A program made the position numbers and the translations under genes. From positions 1 through 64,000 of the forward strand of contig JAGXRF010000080.1 in the NCBI GenBank assembly GCA_018335925.1: 64,000 nt of DNA, read 5' to 3'. This DNA comes from Flavobacteriales bacterium. Its GTDB lineage: Bacteria; Bacteroidota; Bacteroidia; Flavobacteriales; Flavobacteriaceae. The notes under the pieces were generated by a model, which had not been told where the DNA came from, ran no database searches, and worked only from the letters and a program-made list of their open reading frames with translations. Below, one piece after another: positions 44,570-54,008 of this stretch (positions are counted from its first letter, which is position 1; every line of letters begins with the position of its first letter).

Positions 44570-45310
44570 CTAAATTGCAGTCTCCTTTTCATTTGTCTTC
44601 TTCACTTGCAAAGCTCGTTTGGTCACCTTCAGATCCCGGAAATAACCAATTGTTCCGATGTCCACATAGAGTCCGACGAAACCTTTTTTGGAGGTGCCTA
44701 GCATTTGATCCACGATAAAGGAGGAATACTTCATGTCGTTGATAAAGAGTTCTGCCCTTTCTCCGTTGACTTCAATTCTCATCTTGATCCACTCGTTGAG
44801 AGCAACGGGGGCTGAACCTTCATATCGAAATGGAGCAGTTTTCCTTAAGGTATCAAACTTGTGATTTGGATAAGAAAAGTATTGGACGGTGTGATTTCGA
44901 CGGAGTTGGTTGTCTGATCTGCCTACTTTGGGTCGCAAATAGATACTTTCAAAGTTAGAGTCATCATTCTCTATACGGAAATATATTCCGATAAACCCTG
45001 CAATTCCAGAATAAGGCGCAGGGTCTTGTAACTGGCTGTACATTTTGACCTCGATGGTCCCGTTTTCGAAGTCTTCCAATCCAAGCAATCTGGCATAATG
45101 AGGCTCATCGACTGTGGCCTCCAAGCGGATAGAATCAAAGGGGATTGCATTCAAATCTCGTTCGATTCGCAGGGCTTTTTTGCCTTGAAACTTTACGATC
45201 TCGCCCGTGACATTGTGCAGTTCAAACTCCTGGTTTTTGAGTTTTAGTTTTTGGGCAATTGAGCTCATGGAGATCAATGCCAACACAAGGATAATAGGGA
45301 ATTTTCTCAT
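44570..45310 (-). CDS. Secreted ConA-like (LamG/DUF1080-like) protein
   Basis: A 246-residue protein with a signal peptide (MRKFPIILVLALISMSSIAQ). The ATG at 45310 is chosen over one 24 bp upstream because it begins the signal. The body is a jelly-roll: LLGLEDFENGTIEVKMYSQ, GFIGIYFRIENDDSNFESIYLRPK, ALNEWIKMRIEVNGERAELFINDM and KGFVGLYVDIGTIGYFRDLKV, the strand order of LamG/concanavalin-like domains. Such domains bind or hydrolyse carbohydrates, but no catalytic motif is apparent. It has its own terminator and no close operon partner. Specific function unknown. Confidence 0.78.
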   Translation of the reverse strand: MRKFPIILVLALISMSSIAQKLKLKNQEFELHNVTGEIVKFQGKKALRIERDLNAIPFDSIRLEATVDEPHYARLLGLEDFENGTIEVKMYSQLQDPAPYSGIAGFIGIYFRIENDDSNFESIYLRPKVGRSDNQLRRNHTVQYFSYPNHKFDTLRKTAPFRYEGSAPVALNEWIKMRIEVNGERAELFINDMKYSSFIVDQMLGTSKKGFVGLYVDIGTIGYFRDLKVTKRALQVKKTNEKETAI

Positions 45311-45423
45311 TTTGAAGGGGTAAAGAGTATCCACCCAAGTGAAAATTCATTCACTTGAAAGAGATTATAAGTTGAAATCTAGGAAGTGGGTTGGCTTACA
45401 GACAGGAGGAGCCTGAAGAAGCA

Positions 45424-45470
45424 GAGAGCAAACTTTTCCAAAGTTTTGAACTTTGGAAAAGTTGTCTCTC
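45424..45470. repeat. Long perfect hairpin downstream of dinB-like gene
   Basis: AACTTTTCCAAAGTT (45431-45445) and AACTTTGGAAAAGTT (45449-45463) form a perfect 15-bp stem with a 3-base loop, extended by GAGAG/CTCTC after small mismatches. It lies 28 bp after the DinB stop. There is no T-run, so it may be a 3'-end stabiliser or rho-type end, not a classic terminator. Confidence 0.6.
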
Positions 45471-45497
45471 AATAGAGATTGATTTTAATTCAGGAGA

Positions 45498-46019
45498 TCA
45501 AAACAACTTTTCCTGAGGAGGGGTCCCACCGGCCAAGCGGATGTAAACCGTCGTCTGACCTCTGTGGTGGGTCTGATGCTCAAAGCACTTTTCCAGAGCT
45601 TTTCCTTTAGTCATCTCAAAGCGGCCGAACAATTTGGTGGCCTCATTCAGTTGGGCAGGAGTCATGGTTTTGATGCTGTTGATGACAAAATCGTAACCTG
45701 CCATCACGAGTTTGGTCACGTTTTCTTTGGATTGATCCGTGGCTTTTTCGGATTCCCCCATTCCCACCGGGCTGGCTACTCCCGTGGCAGTGGATGCAAA
45801 CCCGTAATTGCCATCGGTCAGGTGAAGCATCTGCTGCGCAAAGGAACGCATCTCGGCGGTTGGCTTGAGGGCATAGCCTTCAGCGGGCATTGCATCGAGG
45901 TATTCTTTGGTGTAGGCTTTGGCGCGTTCCCAATCTTTGATCATATCGTCGATGGGGGACTGAGCTTGTGCGAAAGTGTTCATCACAAGGAGTGTTAGGA
46001 TGGAAAGTAAAATTTTCAT
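45498..46019 (-). CDS. DinB-family protein with signal peptide
   Basis: A 173-residue four-helix DinB/YfiT-like protein. A signal peptide (MKILLSILTLLVMNTFAQAQ) precedes MIKDWERAKAYTKEYLDAMPAEGYALKP, the MLHLTDGNYGF histidine, and the C-terminal HQTHHRGQTTVYIRLAG. The three His form the usual metal (Zn/Ni) site of thiol-dependent S-transferases and hydrolases. The ATG at 46019 gives the signal; an earlier one adds ten charged residues. A Crp-type regulator lies just upstream on the same strand and probably controls it. Substrate unknown; a detoxification role is typical. Confidence 0.9.
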   Translation of the reverse strand: MKILLSILTLLVMNTFAQAQSPIDDMIKDWERAKAYTKEYLDAMPAEGYALKPTAEMRSFAQQMLHLTDGNYGFASTATGVASPVGMGESEKATDQSKENVTKLVMAGYDFVINSIKTMTPAQLNEATKLFGRFEMTKGKALEKCFEHQTHHRGQTTVYIRLAGGTPPQEKLF

Positions 46020-46100
46020 GGTGCTGTTTGTTCTGAATTGTGAATGCAAAGTTGAGCAAGAGAACTAGTTACTACTCTTAATCTAGCTTAAGAAATTCTA

Positions 46101-46715
46101 TCAGCTATCCCTTAAATCCTTTCGGATTTTGCTCAAAAACTCAGGAGTGATACCCAAGTAGGAGGCGATTTGCGTGTTCGGTAGCCGGTTTTTCAGGTGT
46201 GGATATTGTTCCAAAAAAGCCAGGTAGCGTTGTTCTGCGGTGGAACTGAAATTCTGAAGTACTCGGTTTTGCAGTTCGATGTACTTGTGCTCGATCATTA
46301 CTTTGAAAATCCGGTTGAGCTTGGGGATGGTTGTGAAAAGCTCAAACAAATCCTGCTGGTGGATCCGAAGCACCTGGGAAACTTCGAGAGCCTCGATATT
46401 CAACTGACTGGTTTTTTGGCTGTAAAAACTTCCGATATCTGCGATCCAGTCGTTTTCGGCGGCAAACTGGATGTTGTGTTCGAAGCCTTTGTCATCCACC
46501 CCAAACATCCGGAAGCATCCTGACACCACAAAAAAGTAATCCTTGCAAATCTCTCCGGCAGTCAACAGCTTTTGCTTTCGCTTAACCGGGATGATGCTGA
46601 ATTTTTTCTCAATCAATTCCTTCTCCTCCTTATTGAGCGGGATAAAACTTTCCAGATGGAAACAAAGAGCCGATACCTTCATTATCGATTTGCTGATTAA
46701 ATGAAAAGTAAGCAT
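46101..46715 (-). CDS. Crp/Fnr-type transcriptional regulator
   Basis: A 204-residue regulator with a CNB-like barrel (IPVKRKQKLLTAGEICKDYFFVVSGCFRMF) and the short HTH TQIASYLGITPEFLSKIRKDLR. The first ATG (46715) adds eleven residues before MKVSALCF; the start at 46682 is equally possible. It lies 81 bp upstream of the DinB-like gene on the same strand. It is the third protein of this architecture in the window. Confidence 0.88.
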   Translation of the reverse strand: MLTFHLISKSIMKVSALCFHLESFIPLNKEEKELIEKKFSIIPVKRKQKLLTAGEICKDYFFVVSGCFRMFGVDDKGFEHNIQFAAENDWIADIGSFYSQKTSQLNIEALEVSQVLRIHQQDLFELFTTIPKLNRIFKVMIEHKYIELQNRVLQNFSSTAEQRYLAFLEQYPHLKNRLPNTQIASYLGITPEFLSKIRKDLRDS

Positions 46716-47089
46716 TCCCTACGCAAATGTAAAAACTGGTTTCAGACAATTTCTCCCTCCGTTAGGTTTCACCTAGGGCTATTCATAAGTTTGATTCTTT
46801 CAGGATCTTTTTTTTAGAAATTCCACTCTTTTACCGTACCCCTAAGGGGTCAAACTTTCATTAGCCGCGGGTGAAACCCCTGGAGAAAGACATTTCCAAA
46901 TGGTTTGGACGACCCCAAAGGTTCCTCGTCCTTCAGGATCACAGATATTTCATGTTCACGATTCGTGAACGAATTAAATTAATGAACAAAATAGAAATTA
47001 ATCAGTCTACTTTTATAATAGGAAATGCAGATTGATATTTGTTTGAATTAATTTTTGCTTGGGTCAAAAAAGGATCTATTCCTTTAGCC
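46716..47089. other. Gene-free stretch with repeat-like segment and a short palindrome
   Basis: It holds the 100-base repeat-like segment listed separately and a perfect 7-3-7 inverted repeat, GTTCACGATTCGTGAAC, at 46954-46970. No ORF is supported. Confidence 0.5.
46838..46940. repeat. Probable Bacteroidota interspersed intergenic repeat
   Basis: CCCCTAAGGGGTCAAACTTT followed by a segment with GCCGCGGGTGAAACCCCTGG, and ending in GACCCCAAAGG, resembles a non-coding repeat I recall in many Bacteroidota genomes. Only one copy is in this window, so repetition cannot be shown here. Confidence 0.45.
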
Positions 47090-47884
47090 TTACCTCTTGA
47101 TTAATGGTAAGTAAACAGTTCTTTCCATGGTTAAGCTTTCACTGAATTCCTCCAAAGCAAAAAGTTCTCTAAGTGTAAAATCAGATTTATCCAACCAATT
47201 GTATTTTAAGTCAGTTAATTCCTGAATAAAATTTTCCCTGGGATATTGGGTAGTAAAAGAGGCATACTTTCCTGAGGGAATGACAAAAATATCTTCCCAG
47301 TAATACATGGGAACAGTTCCTTCCAAAACCACACCTGCCAGGTAATTGAGTTTTTTTTCCTGCCTATGTACGCTGAGATGATTCATCAGGCCAATGTTTC
47401 GGGCGGTGGGTTTTAAACCAAATGACAATGCTTTATTTCTGGCCGATTGAAAACTGGTTTGCAGATCAGGGGCATACATTTCTGTAGCCTCGTAATAAAG
47501 GTAAAATTCAGGTAGTTCAACAATTTGCACCTGAGATAGGCTTTCCATGACTCTGATGTCGTCCAAAAATCTGTCCTTCATCAAACTGGGTGAAATGCCA
47601 AAATGTCGGGTAAAGGCCCTGCTAAAGACCGCAGGAGAAGAAAACCCACACTCCGCGGCCAACTCTGACATGGAATGTGGGGATTTTAGTTTTAGAAAAT
47701 GCCGTGCATATTCCAACCTGGTCCTATTCAAAAAGGAAGCTGGCGACTCTCCAAATTCTTCTTTGAAAAGCCGCTGTAGATGGAATTTGGAGAGGCCTAC
47801 TTTCCGTGAAAGAGAATCCAAAACAATTTTTTCCCTGAAATTCTTCCTGATCAGCGTATGTGCCTTTTTGATCCTTTTATCCAT
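47090..47884 (-). CDS. AraC-family regulator with GyrI-like effector domain
   Basis: A 264-residue regulator with the DNA-binding part first, as in Rob: two helix-turn-helices (KIVLDSLSRKVGLSKFHLQRLFKEEFG and SMSELAAECGFSSPAVFSRAFTRHFG), then a GyrI/BmrR-like ligand-binding domain from about residue 115 (VQIVELPEFYLYY, YWEDIFVIPSGKYASF, MERTVYLPL). That arrangement is typical of drug-responsive activators of efflux genes. It begins 7 bp after the ABC permease on the same strand, so the three genes form one transcript and it probably controls it. Confidence 0.93.
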   Translation of the reverse strand: MDKRIKKAHTLIRKNFREKIVLDSLSRKVGLSKFHLQRLFKEEFGESPASFLNRTRLEYARHFLKLKSPHSMSELAAECGFSSPAVFSRAFTRHFGISPSLMKDRFLDDIRVMESLSQVQIVELPEFYLYYEATEMYAPDLQTSFQSARNKALSFGLKPTARNIGLMNHLSVHRQEKKLNYLAGVVLEGTVPMYYWEDIFVIPSGKYASFTTQYPRENFIQELTDLKYNWLDKSDFTLRELFALEEFSESLTMERTVYLPLIKR

Positions 47885-47890
47885 CTGATC

Positions 47891-50227
47891 TTAAAATCCG
47901 GAATTTATCAATTCGTTTGAAGTCTTTTTGATTTTAATTCTTGAATAATAAACTACCAAGAAAGAGAGAATCGAAAGTAGAGCAATAACCAGAAGGGTTA
48001 ATTTGGGAAGATGTACTGCTCTTTGCAAAGCAAATCCTCTGATCATTTCCCCATAAGTGGCACACAAAGCTTTGGAAAATACCTGCGAAACTGGAATGGA
48101 AAATCCTACGGAGAGAATTGAAAGGAATAAAAATTCCAGTCCCAAAAGATTGGAAATTTTCCAGGAACTTCCTCCGAGAGCCTTAATTATCCCAATTTCT
48201 CCCGCCCGTTCAGTCAATGTAAGTGTTACAACCAGTAGGGTTCCAAAAAAAGAAAGGATCAGAGTGAAAATTCCCATCCCCTGAACAATCAAATAGGTCG
48301 GCTGAAAATGGTTTTCCAGGGTTACAAATCCGGTTTCACTGTCCCTTAATTTACTAAAGTCAAATTCGTTTTTAACAAAACTGGCCTCCAGAGTCTTAAG
48401 TGCCTGCTGAACTTGCACAGGATCTTTCAATTCCACATCGATGAGGTTAAAATCAGAAATTTTCTTATCGGTAAACCAATACAGCAAATCCTTATTTCCC
48501 GGAAAAACCTCCCGCATTACTCCGCCAAATCTGAGTTCTTTCACCTCTCCTTCAGGTAGGTAAAGAGTAATCAAATCTCCTGCCTTTGTGTTTTTAAATT
48601 CCTCCAGGAGCAATTGGGGATGTACAAAAATGCAATCGTAGCAATTTCGATTTTCTTCCCCGACTAGGAACCTACTCTCATTGAGTTGGAAATTCTTTGG
48701 AAATATTTTCAATGAGGCCTGTCGTATCCGGTCATCAACCTGATAAGAAATACCCAGCTGCTTCCACGGGACGTATGATTTTATTTCAGGTATTTCATTA
48801 AAAAATCCCGGAACTGAATCCAGGTTACCTCTTAACTGAACCGTAATCTGATAAGGTGTTCCTGAAAAATAGGCATTCAAATCCCCTTTAAAAGAATCGG
48901 AGAGAATGGTGCCTGTGAAATACAGGCTGAAGCCCATACTCATAAGAACTACCAACAAATAGGTCCGGTATCCATTTCTGAAATTGTTTCCAAAACTGTA
49001 CTTAAGGGATGAGGACAAACCGGATTGGGATATCAGCTTCACTATTCCTTTTGGAGCCCTTTCAAATGTGGAACTGAGGGCCTGTCGCACAGGATTTAGG
49101 GTAACCTGATAAATGGGAATCAATCCCACAAGTACAGTTGGGGCAATTGCCATGAAGGCAATACCCAGGTAATAGGTAATTGGGAAAGAAGTTTCCACCT
49201 TTTCAAAATTCTGAATCATGGCAACAAAGCCGTTGAACCCGGAAGCGGTAAGTATTCCACAAGGAAATCCAATCAGTAATCCCAGCCCGGCCAAAAGTAA
49301 AATCAACAGCCCATACGACCCGAAAATTTCTTCACTTTTGCCTCCCAAAGACTTGACTATTCCTATCTGGGGTATCTGATGAACCAGCCAGGTAAGCAAG
49401 ATCAGCGCAAACAGGGTGATTCCCAACACAAGCAGAATTCCTCCAAAACCGATCTGGAGAAAAGCAACTCCGTCAATTATGGGTTGATGGATATGCTCTC
49501 CGGGTTCAGGAATCTGAACACGGACAAATTCAGCCCCATGAGCCAAAAGATCATTTTCAAGTTCCGAGGTCAACTGAGCAATCCTTTCTTTGTCCGGATT
49601 CTCACCTTTCAATTTGAAAATAAATCTCCTTTGCCGGGGATTTAAATGCGTATCAAGAACATCCAGGGAGGCATAAGCATATATGAGTTGTTCCATTTGG
49701 GCAGGTGCATGAAGGGGATCATGTACCCATCCTCCAAATGAGCTTTCTACTTTGACTCTATTTTCACCAAAACGAAGCTGTATTGATTTGAGATTGTCGG
49801 GAAAAAAGCCTCTTGTATTTTGCTCCAAAAGCAACTTGCTCTCAAGCGGAATCTCAGAAGATTTGAACTTGATCTTTTCCAGCTTCTGGTTTTCAAGGCT
49901 TTCCAGACCGAAAAGCAATACTGGCATCCAGATCCCTTGTGCATTTTCCACTTCCCCCTGAATCACCTCTCTTCGTTCCCAGGTTAGAACTTCAGGATGA
50001 TTGGAAAACACGTCTAACATGGAATTATTAAATCCGGAGATGCGGATGGAAAAATCAGAGGGAGAGGCTCCAAGGAAATTGGTTTCAAAATCCCGCTCCG
50101 ACATTAAGAAAGCGAAACAGACCGTCACAATACCCCAGATGGAAATAGAAGCAGCAAGAACTGAAAGGACAAACTTCCACCTCGACATCCAGAAATCCTG
50201 TATAAGTTTTTTTAGAATAGTTATCAT
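47891..50227 (-). CDS. FtsX-like ABC exporter permease
   Basis: A 778-residue permease with ten hydrophobic helices: one at about 20-40, a first FtsX-like core (about 260-360), a second copy (about 650-760) and a pair near 410-440. Large extracytoplasmic domains lie between. The layout is that of LolC/MacB-like "DUF214" exporters with duplicated FtsX domains. Its ATPase is encoded 12 bp upstream. It probably moves a lipophilic compound or peptide out of the inner membrane. Confidence 0.92.
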   Translation of the reverse strand: MITILKKLIQDFWMSRWKFVLSVLAASISIWGIVTVCFAFLMSERDFETNFLGASPSDFSIRISGFNNSMLDVFSNHPEVLTWERREVIQGEVENAQGIWMPVLLFGLESLENQKLEKIKFKSSEIPLESKLLLEQNTRGFFPDNLKSIQLRFGENRVKVESSFGGWVHDPLHAPAQMEQLIYAYASLDVLDTHLNPRQRRFIFKLKGENPDKERIAQLTSELENDLLAHGAEFVRVQIPEPGEHIHQPIIDGVAFLQIGFGGILLVLGITLFALILLTWLVHQIPQIGIVKSLGGKSEEIFGSYGLLILLLAGLGLLIGFPCGILTASGFNGFVAMIQNFEKVETSFPITYYLGIAFMAIAPTVLVGLIPIYQVTLNPVRQALSSTFERAPKGIVKLISQSGLSSSLKYSFGNNFRNGYRTYLLVVLMSMGFSLYFTGTILSDSFKGDLNAYFSGTPYQITVQLRGNLDSVPGFFNEIPEIKSYVPWKQLGISYQVDDRIRQASLKIFPKNFQLNESRFLVGEENRNCYDCIFVHPQLLLEEFKNTKAGDLITLYLPEGEVKELRFGGVMREVFPGNKDLLYWFTDKKISDFNLIDVELKDPVQVQQALKTLEASFVKNEFDFSKLRDSETGFVTLENHFQPTYLIVQGMGIFTLILSFFGTLLVVTLTLTERAGEIGIIKALGGSSWKISNLLGLEFLFLSILSVGFSIPVSQVFSKALCATYGEMIRGFALQRAVHLPKLTLLVIALLSILSFLVVYYSRIKIKKTSNELINSGF

Positions 50228-50238
50228 AGGTCAGGATA

Positions 50239-50919
50239 TCAAAGAGATTCAGCAAGAATTCCGTCTTCCATTTTGAAAAGTCGGTTATACTCCAATGTCC
50301 CAACATTTTCATGGGTTACCTGAATAATGGTTTTTCCGGAGCGATTAAGTTTTGCAAAAAGTTCCTGAATGGATTTTCCGGTACTGCTATCAAGATTTCC
50401 GGTTGGTTCATCAGCCACCAGAAGCGGAGGATCATTAGCCAGGGCCCGTGCTATGGCTACCCGCTGTCTTTCCCCTCCGGATAGTTCAGAAGGGAGTTTC
50501 CCTGTTTTTGACTCCAGCCCCATAGATTCCAATAGGAAAAGGGCTCTTTCCACTCTTTTTACTTTCGGGATGGAACCCACCAGATCCATGGAAAACAACA
50601 CATTGTTCAGCACAGTAAGGGAGGGCAACAATTGATAGAACTGAAATACAATTCCTACATTTCTTCCTCTCCAGGCTGCGAACTGAGACTCTGTCCAAGT
50701 TTCCAAATGATTTCCTTCAAATGAAATTGTCCCTGAATCAGTACGGTCCAATCCTGTAAGAATATTTAGTAAAGTGGATTTTCCGCTGCCAGATTTACCG
50801 ACCACCATGGCATAATCTCCCCTTTCTATCCTCATATTAACCTTTCTTAGCGCCGGATAATCTGCCCCAAAGCCCCGATAGGTTTTTGAAATCTCTTTAA
50901 GCTCTATCATATCTGTCAT
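50239..50919 (-). CDS. LolD/MacB-like ABC exporter ATPase
   Basis: A 226-residue ATPase with Walker [10 protein letters not shown] (about 38-46), Q-loop [11 protein letters not shown], signature [15 protein letters not shown], Walker [13 protein letters not shown] and switch H in THE. The [10 protein letters not shown] and [10 protein letters not shown] patterns place it in the LolD/MacB/FtsE group that works with FtsX-type permeases such as the one 12 bp downstream. It is the first gene of a three-gene minus-strand operon with permease and AraC/GyrI regulator. Confidence 0.94.
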   Translation of the reverse strand: MTDMIELKEISKTYRGFGADYPALRKVNMRIERGDYAMVVGKSGSGKSTLLNILTGLDRTDSGTISFEGNHLETWTESQFAAWRGRNVGIVFQFYQLLPSLTVLNNVLFSMDLVGSIPKVKRVERALFLLESMGLESKTGKLPSELSGGERQRVAIARALANDPPLLVADEPTGNLDSSTGKSIQELFAKLNRSGKTIIQVTHENVGTLEYNRLFKMEDGILAESL

Positions 50920-51417
50920 GTTTTGACAAATAAAACAGACTCAACTTCGGGGGGCTTTGCGATTCTTGCTAAGTTTTATTTTAAAATTTCCTCCACCTAC
51001 CAAAAAAAGAAAAGTCATTTAACCCGGTAACCCAAAGAACATCTGATTCACTCAATTGCTTTTTAGCGAATTCCGGGTAAAAAATCAGGAAAGTCAAAAC
51101 TGAATTACCGGAATTGTTCAGTTCTATATCCTAATCGAAGTCTTACCGGTACTGGAAATCAGATTTCTAAAGGGTACAGCCAATGAATTATTCCGAAAGT
51201 CTGGATAGCAATGCTTTTTTTTAATGGATTAAAATCTGAAAGTTTTCCGACTCTGAATTCAGGAACAAAATTAGCCCGGAATCTTTGGAGCAGCCAAGAG
51301 CTTCCGGGATAAAGCCATCACGCATTCCCATGCAAGTTTATTCCTTTTCCTCTTGGCTTTGCTCAGATCCGGGCAGAGTAAATTCCATAATTCATCATTC
51401 ACTAAAACGAAAAAATT
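50920..51417. other. Gene-free stretch between ABC operon and radC pseudogene
   Basis: No supported ORF. The right half (about 51290-51417) is similar to the sequence upstream of the decayed radC copy at 40.5 kb. The left part holds the promoter of the ABC operon. Confidence 0.5.
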
Positions 51418-51887
51418 GTGGAATCTTTAATTGCATCAATCAGTCTCAATAAAGTAGCTGAAATCACCTTGGCCTACAGGCCTAAGATCAAGGCCTGTCA
51501 TCGGCCTAAGGTCACTAATTCCAGGCAGGTCTATGAAGTATTGCTTAAGTTTTGGAATCCTGATTACCTGGAATACATGGAGCAATTTCAAGTAATGCTG
51601 CTCAGCCGTGGAAACCGGGTGTTGGGAATTTGTACGATCAGCACCGGTGGAACCTCAGGCACCGTGGTTGATCCCAAGGTGGTCTTTGCAGCAGGGTTGA
51701 AAGCCAATGCCTCTTCCCTTATAAGAGTCATAATCATCCATCCGGAAACTTTTCGCCTTCCGAACAAGATATCAAACTGACCAAAAAACTGGTGGAAATA
51801 GGTAGAGCTTTGGATTTGCTCATAGTCGATCATATTATTTTAGGTCCTGAAGGATACTATTCTTTTGCAGATGAAGGGGAGCTGTAG
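51418..51887 (+). pseudogene. RadC-family gene with a frameshift
   Basis: Residues 1-104 read as a typical Bacteroidota RadC-like protein (LNKVAEITLAYRPKI, RGNRVLGICTISTGGTSGTVVDPKVVFAAGLKANAS). After LI, a one-base deletion near 51722 throws the frame. In the next frame the JAB/MPN metal motif SHNHPSGNFSPSEQDIKL and the C-terminal VDHIILGPEGYYSFADEGEL follow to a stop at 51887. The start codon is GTG where relatives I recall begin MES. A single indel inactivates it, so decay is recent or a sequencing error is possible. A paralogue relic is at 40.5 kb. Confidence 0.85.
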
Positions 51888-52016
51888 GGCTTCCTTTTTT
51901 ATAATGTTTTTAATCTTGATCTACTGGAACAACCTAAGCTCAATTACTTGAAACAACTCTGATAATTTGATTTCTCACAACTTGGATTAAATCATAATTG
52001 CCTTCTGGAAAATCTA

Positions 52017-52024
52017 TATCTTTG
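52017..52024 (+). promoter_or_regulatory. -7 element of the metal efflux operon
   Basis: TATCTTTG fits TAnnTTTG, with TTG at 51998-52000 as a possible -33 element (spacing 16). The transcript would start near 52030, so the first gene would be leaderless from GTG 52030 or start at ATG 52063. Confidence 0.5.
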
Positions 52025-52029
52025 AAAAC

Positions 52030-52464
52030 GTGAGACTCGCACTTTCCATAAAAGCCAACTCCATGCTGCTCATCCTTTGGATGATGCTGATGCATACTGC
52101 TTTTCCGCATGTTCACCACGAACATGAAGAACACACTCACCACGGAGCTCAAGCAAGCCATTCACACGACCATCACCATGGTCACGAACAAGAAAGTGAG
52201 GAGAAAAAGTCACTGATTGATCTGTTCTTTCAGAATCACACCCACTCCAACCATTTACCACAGACCATCACGGTAGACTACGACAAATCCGATCTGATCA
52301 AAAAGGAACAGCGGAAGATTGTGGAGGTTACCGCAAGTTCAAATCAGGATCTACCGATCCCACCGAATCTTGAACCTGAAAAGCCCAAGAATCAGGAGGA
52401 TCCCGACCTCGATCCCCCATTTTTTACCTGTAATTCCTTACGGGGTCCACCCGCACTTGGCTAA
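52030..52464 (+). CDS. Histidine-rich secreted protein of the metal efflux operon
   Basis: A 144-residue protein with a hydrophobic N-terminus (MLLILWMMLMHTAFP) followed by a histidine/acid-rich run of about 60 residues (HVHHEHEEHTHHG, HSHDHHHGHEQ) and a proline-rich tail. The histidines would bind Zn, Co, Ni or Cu in the periplasm. It is the first gene before an outer-membrane factor, adaptor and RND metal pump, so it is probably a periplasmic metal buffer or sensor. Start may be GTG 52030 or ATG 52063; the longer form has a better basic N-terminus. I do not know a named family. Confidence 0.75.
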   Translation: MRLALSIKANSMLLILWMMLMHTAFPHVHHEHEEHTHHGAQASHSHDHHHGHEQESEEKKSLIDLFFQNHTHSNHLPQTITVDYDKSDLIKKEQRKIVEVTASSNQDLPIPPNLEPEKPKNQEDPDLDPPFFTCNSLRGPPALG

Positions 52465-52544
52465 ACTTGTGGAGGGACATTCCTTCACGCCTTGGCGCTA
52501 TCGTATGTGCTTCAAATCCGTGTTTTAGCCAAAACCAACATCAC

Positions 52545-53726
52545 ATGTTAAGAAACATCCTGTTCGCAGGTTGTCTGTTTCTGCTATCCTGGCGGGGATA
52601 TTCCCAGACCAGTTTGGAGGAACTGTTACAACAAGTCGAACAAAACAATCTAGAACTCCAGGCACTTTCGACTGCCCTGGAAGGGAAAAGATTTGAACTG
52701 CTGTCCGGTAACAACTTGCCCAATCCGGAAGTGGGAGTCTTTTACCTGCCTTTCGGAGAGAATAACACAGGTGACTATACCGAATACCAGATCACACAGT
52801 CATTTGAGTTCCCGACTGTGTATAGTTCAAGGAAAAACCTGATCAACCAACAGATTAGCCAGTACGAGCTCGGGTACAAATCCCGTCGGCAGGAGATTCT
52901 CCTATCAGCGCAGGCTTACGCACTGGAGTTGATACTGATTTCCAAAAAACTGGCAGTCTTTCAATCCCGAACCGAACAAGCCAAAACGGTTTTCGATCAG
53001 GTGAATCAACTTTTCCAGAAAGAGGAAGTGGGAACTCTAGAGCTCAACAAAGCCAAAGTGGCTTGGCTGCAACAACAATTCGCTGTCCAGCAACTGGAAA
53101 ACCAGCTTCAAAACCTAAAAGGACAATTGGAGAACCTGAACGGAGGAAAACCAATCGGCACTTCTCCGGTGGATTACCCCGTATTTGCAGGGTTGACGGA
53201 TGCTGACAGCATCTGGATGGAAAAGCTAAAGGCAGAACCCCAGCTTCTCCAAATCCAACAGGAAGAAATCCTCGCACAGCAAAGTCTTCAACTCGAAAAA
53301 AACAAAGTGCTACCCAACCTGGCAGCTGGATTCAACAGGCAGGGAGTCATGGGTTCCTATTATTCAGGTATCTATGGTGGGTTGACTATTCCGCTTTGGG
53401 GTAGCCGTGGCAAGGTAAAAGCTGCCCAATCCCAGGTAGAGTTCCAAACCCAAAACAGCTTGTCCAAAGTCAATCTAGCGAGGGTTCAATTCGATCGGGA
53501 ATTCAGGAACTACGCACTACTCAGGACAAAATTCACCGAGTATCAAAGCAATTTGACCGCACTGGATTCAGAAGAATTGTTACTTCAAGCCTATCAGTTG
53601 GGGGAGTTGTCTTTTCTCCAATACTTTCAGGAAATCCAGTTCTACCGTCAAGCCTTCGACACCTACTTGGAAATGCAACATCAACTATATCAATCACATA
53701 CCTCCTTACTCAAACATCAACTCTAA
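52545..53726 (+). CDS. TolC-family outer-membrane factor (CusC/CzcC-like)
   Basis: A 393-residue protein with a signal peptide (MLRNILFAGCLFLLSWRGYSQ). The ATG at 52545 is chosen over an earlier in-frame start because it begins this signal. It has the CzcC-like opening TSLEELLQQVEQNNLELQAL and NPEVGVFYLPFGENNTGDYTEYQITQSFEFP, then helical hairpins. It lies between the His-rich protein and the metal adaptor, so it forms the outer-membrane tunnel of the pump. Confidence 0.93.
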   Translation: MLRNILFAGCLFLLSWRGYSQTSLEELLQQVEQNNLELQALSTALEGKRFELLSGNNLPNPEVGVFYLPFGENNTGDYTEYQITQSFEFPTVYSSRKNLINQQISQYELGYKSRRQEILLSAQAYALELILISKKLAVFQSRTEQAKTVFDQVNQLFQKEEVGTLELNKAKVAWLQQQFAVQQLENQLQNLKGQLENLNGGKPIGTSPVDYPVFAGLTDADSIWMEKLKAEPQLLQIQQEEILAQQSLQLEKNKVLPNLAAGFNRQGVMGSYYSGIYGGLTIPLWGSRGKVKAAQSQVEFQTQNSLSKVNLARVQFDREFRNYALLRTKFTEYQSNLTALDSEELLLQAYQLGELSFLQYFQEIQFYRQAFDTYLEMQHQLYQSHTSLLKHQL

Positions 53727-53747
53727 AACATCCAAAACAACGACATT

Positions 53748-53996
53748 ATGAAAACTTCAAAAATTCTGATCGCATCTACCCTGGTACTTGCCCTTGCCTG
53801 CGGCAAAAAATCAACAGAAGAACAAGCCCATGAACATGGACCGGATTCTCATGAGCATGTAGAAGAGACACATAGCCATGGAGAAGAAGGAGATCATAGC
53901 CACGATTCTACTTCTCAGGAAGAATTTACAGTCCAAGATTCCACTGCCACCGGTACTCATACGCATGAGGACGGAGAAAAACACAAGGACCACTAA
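53748..53996 (+). CDS. Small histidine-rich lipoprotein
   Basis: An 82-residue lipoprotein (lipobox LALAC, Cys18) whose mature part is almost only His, Glu, Asp, Ser and Thr (EQAHEHGPDSHEHVEETHSHGEE, THTHEDGEKHKDH). It lies 21 bp after the TolC gene and 12 bp before the adaptor. The composition indicates a metal-binding role in the periplasm, perhaps as a chaperone that passes ions to the pump. The adaptor's N-terminus has a shorter run of the same character. Confidence 0.78.
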   Translation: MKTSKILIASTLVLALACGKKSTEEQAHEHGPDSHEHVEETHSHGEEGDHSHDSTSQEEFTVQDSTATGTHTHEDGEKHKDH

Positions 53997-54008
53997 AAAC
54001 TCAGAGGT

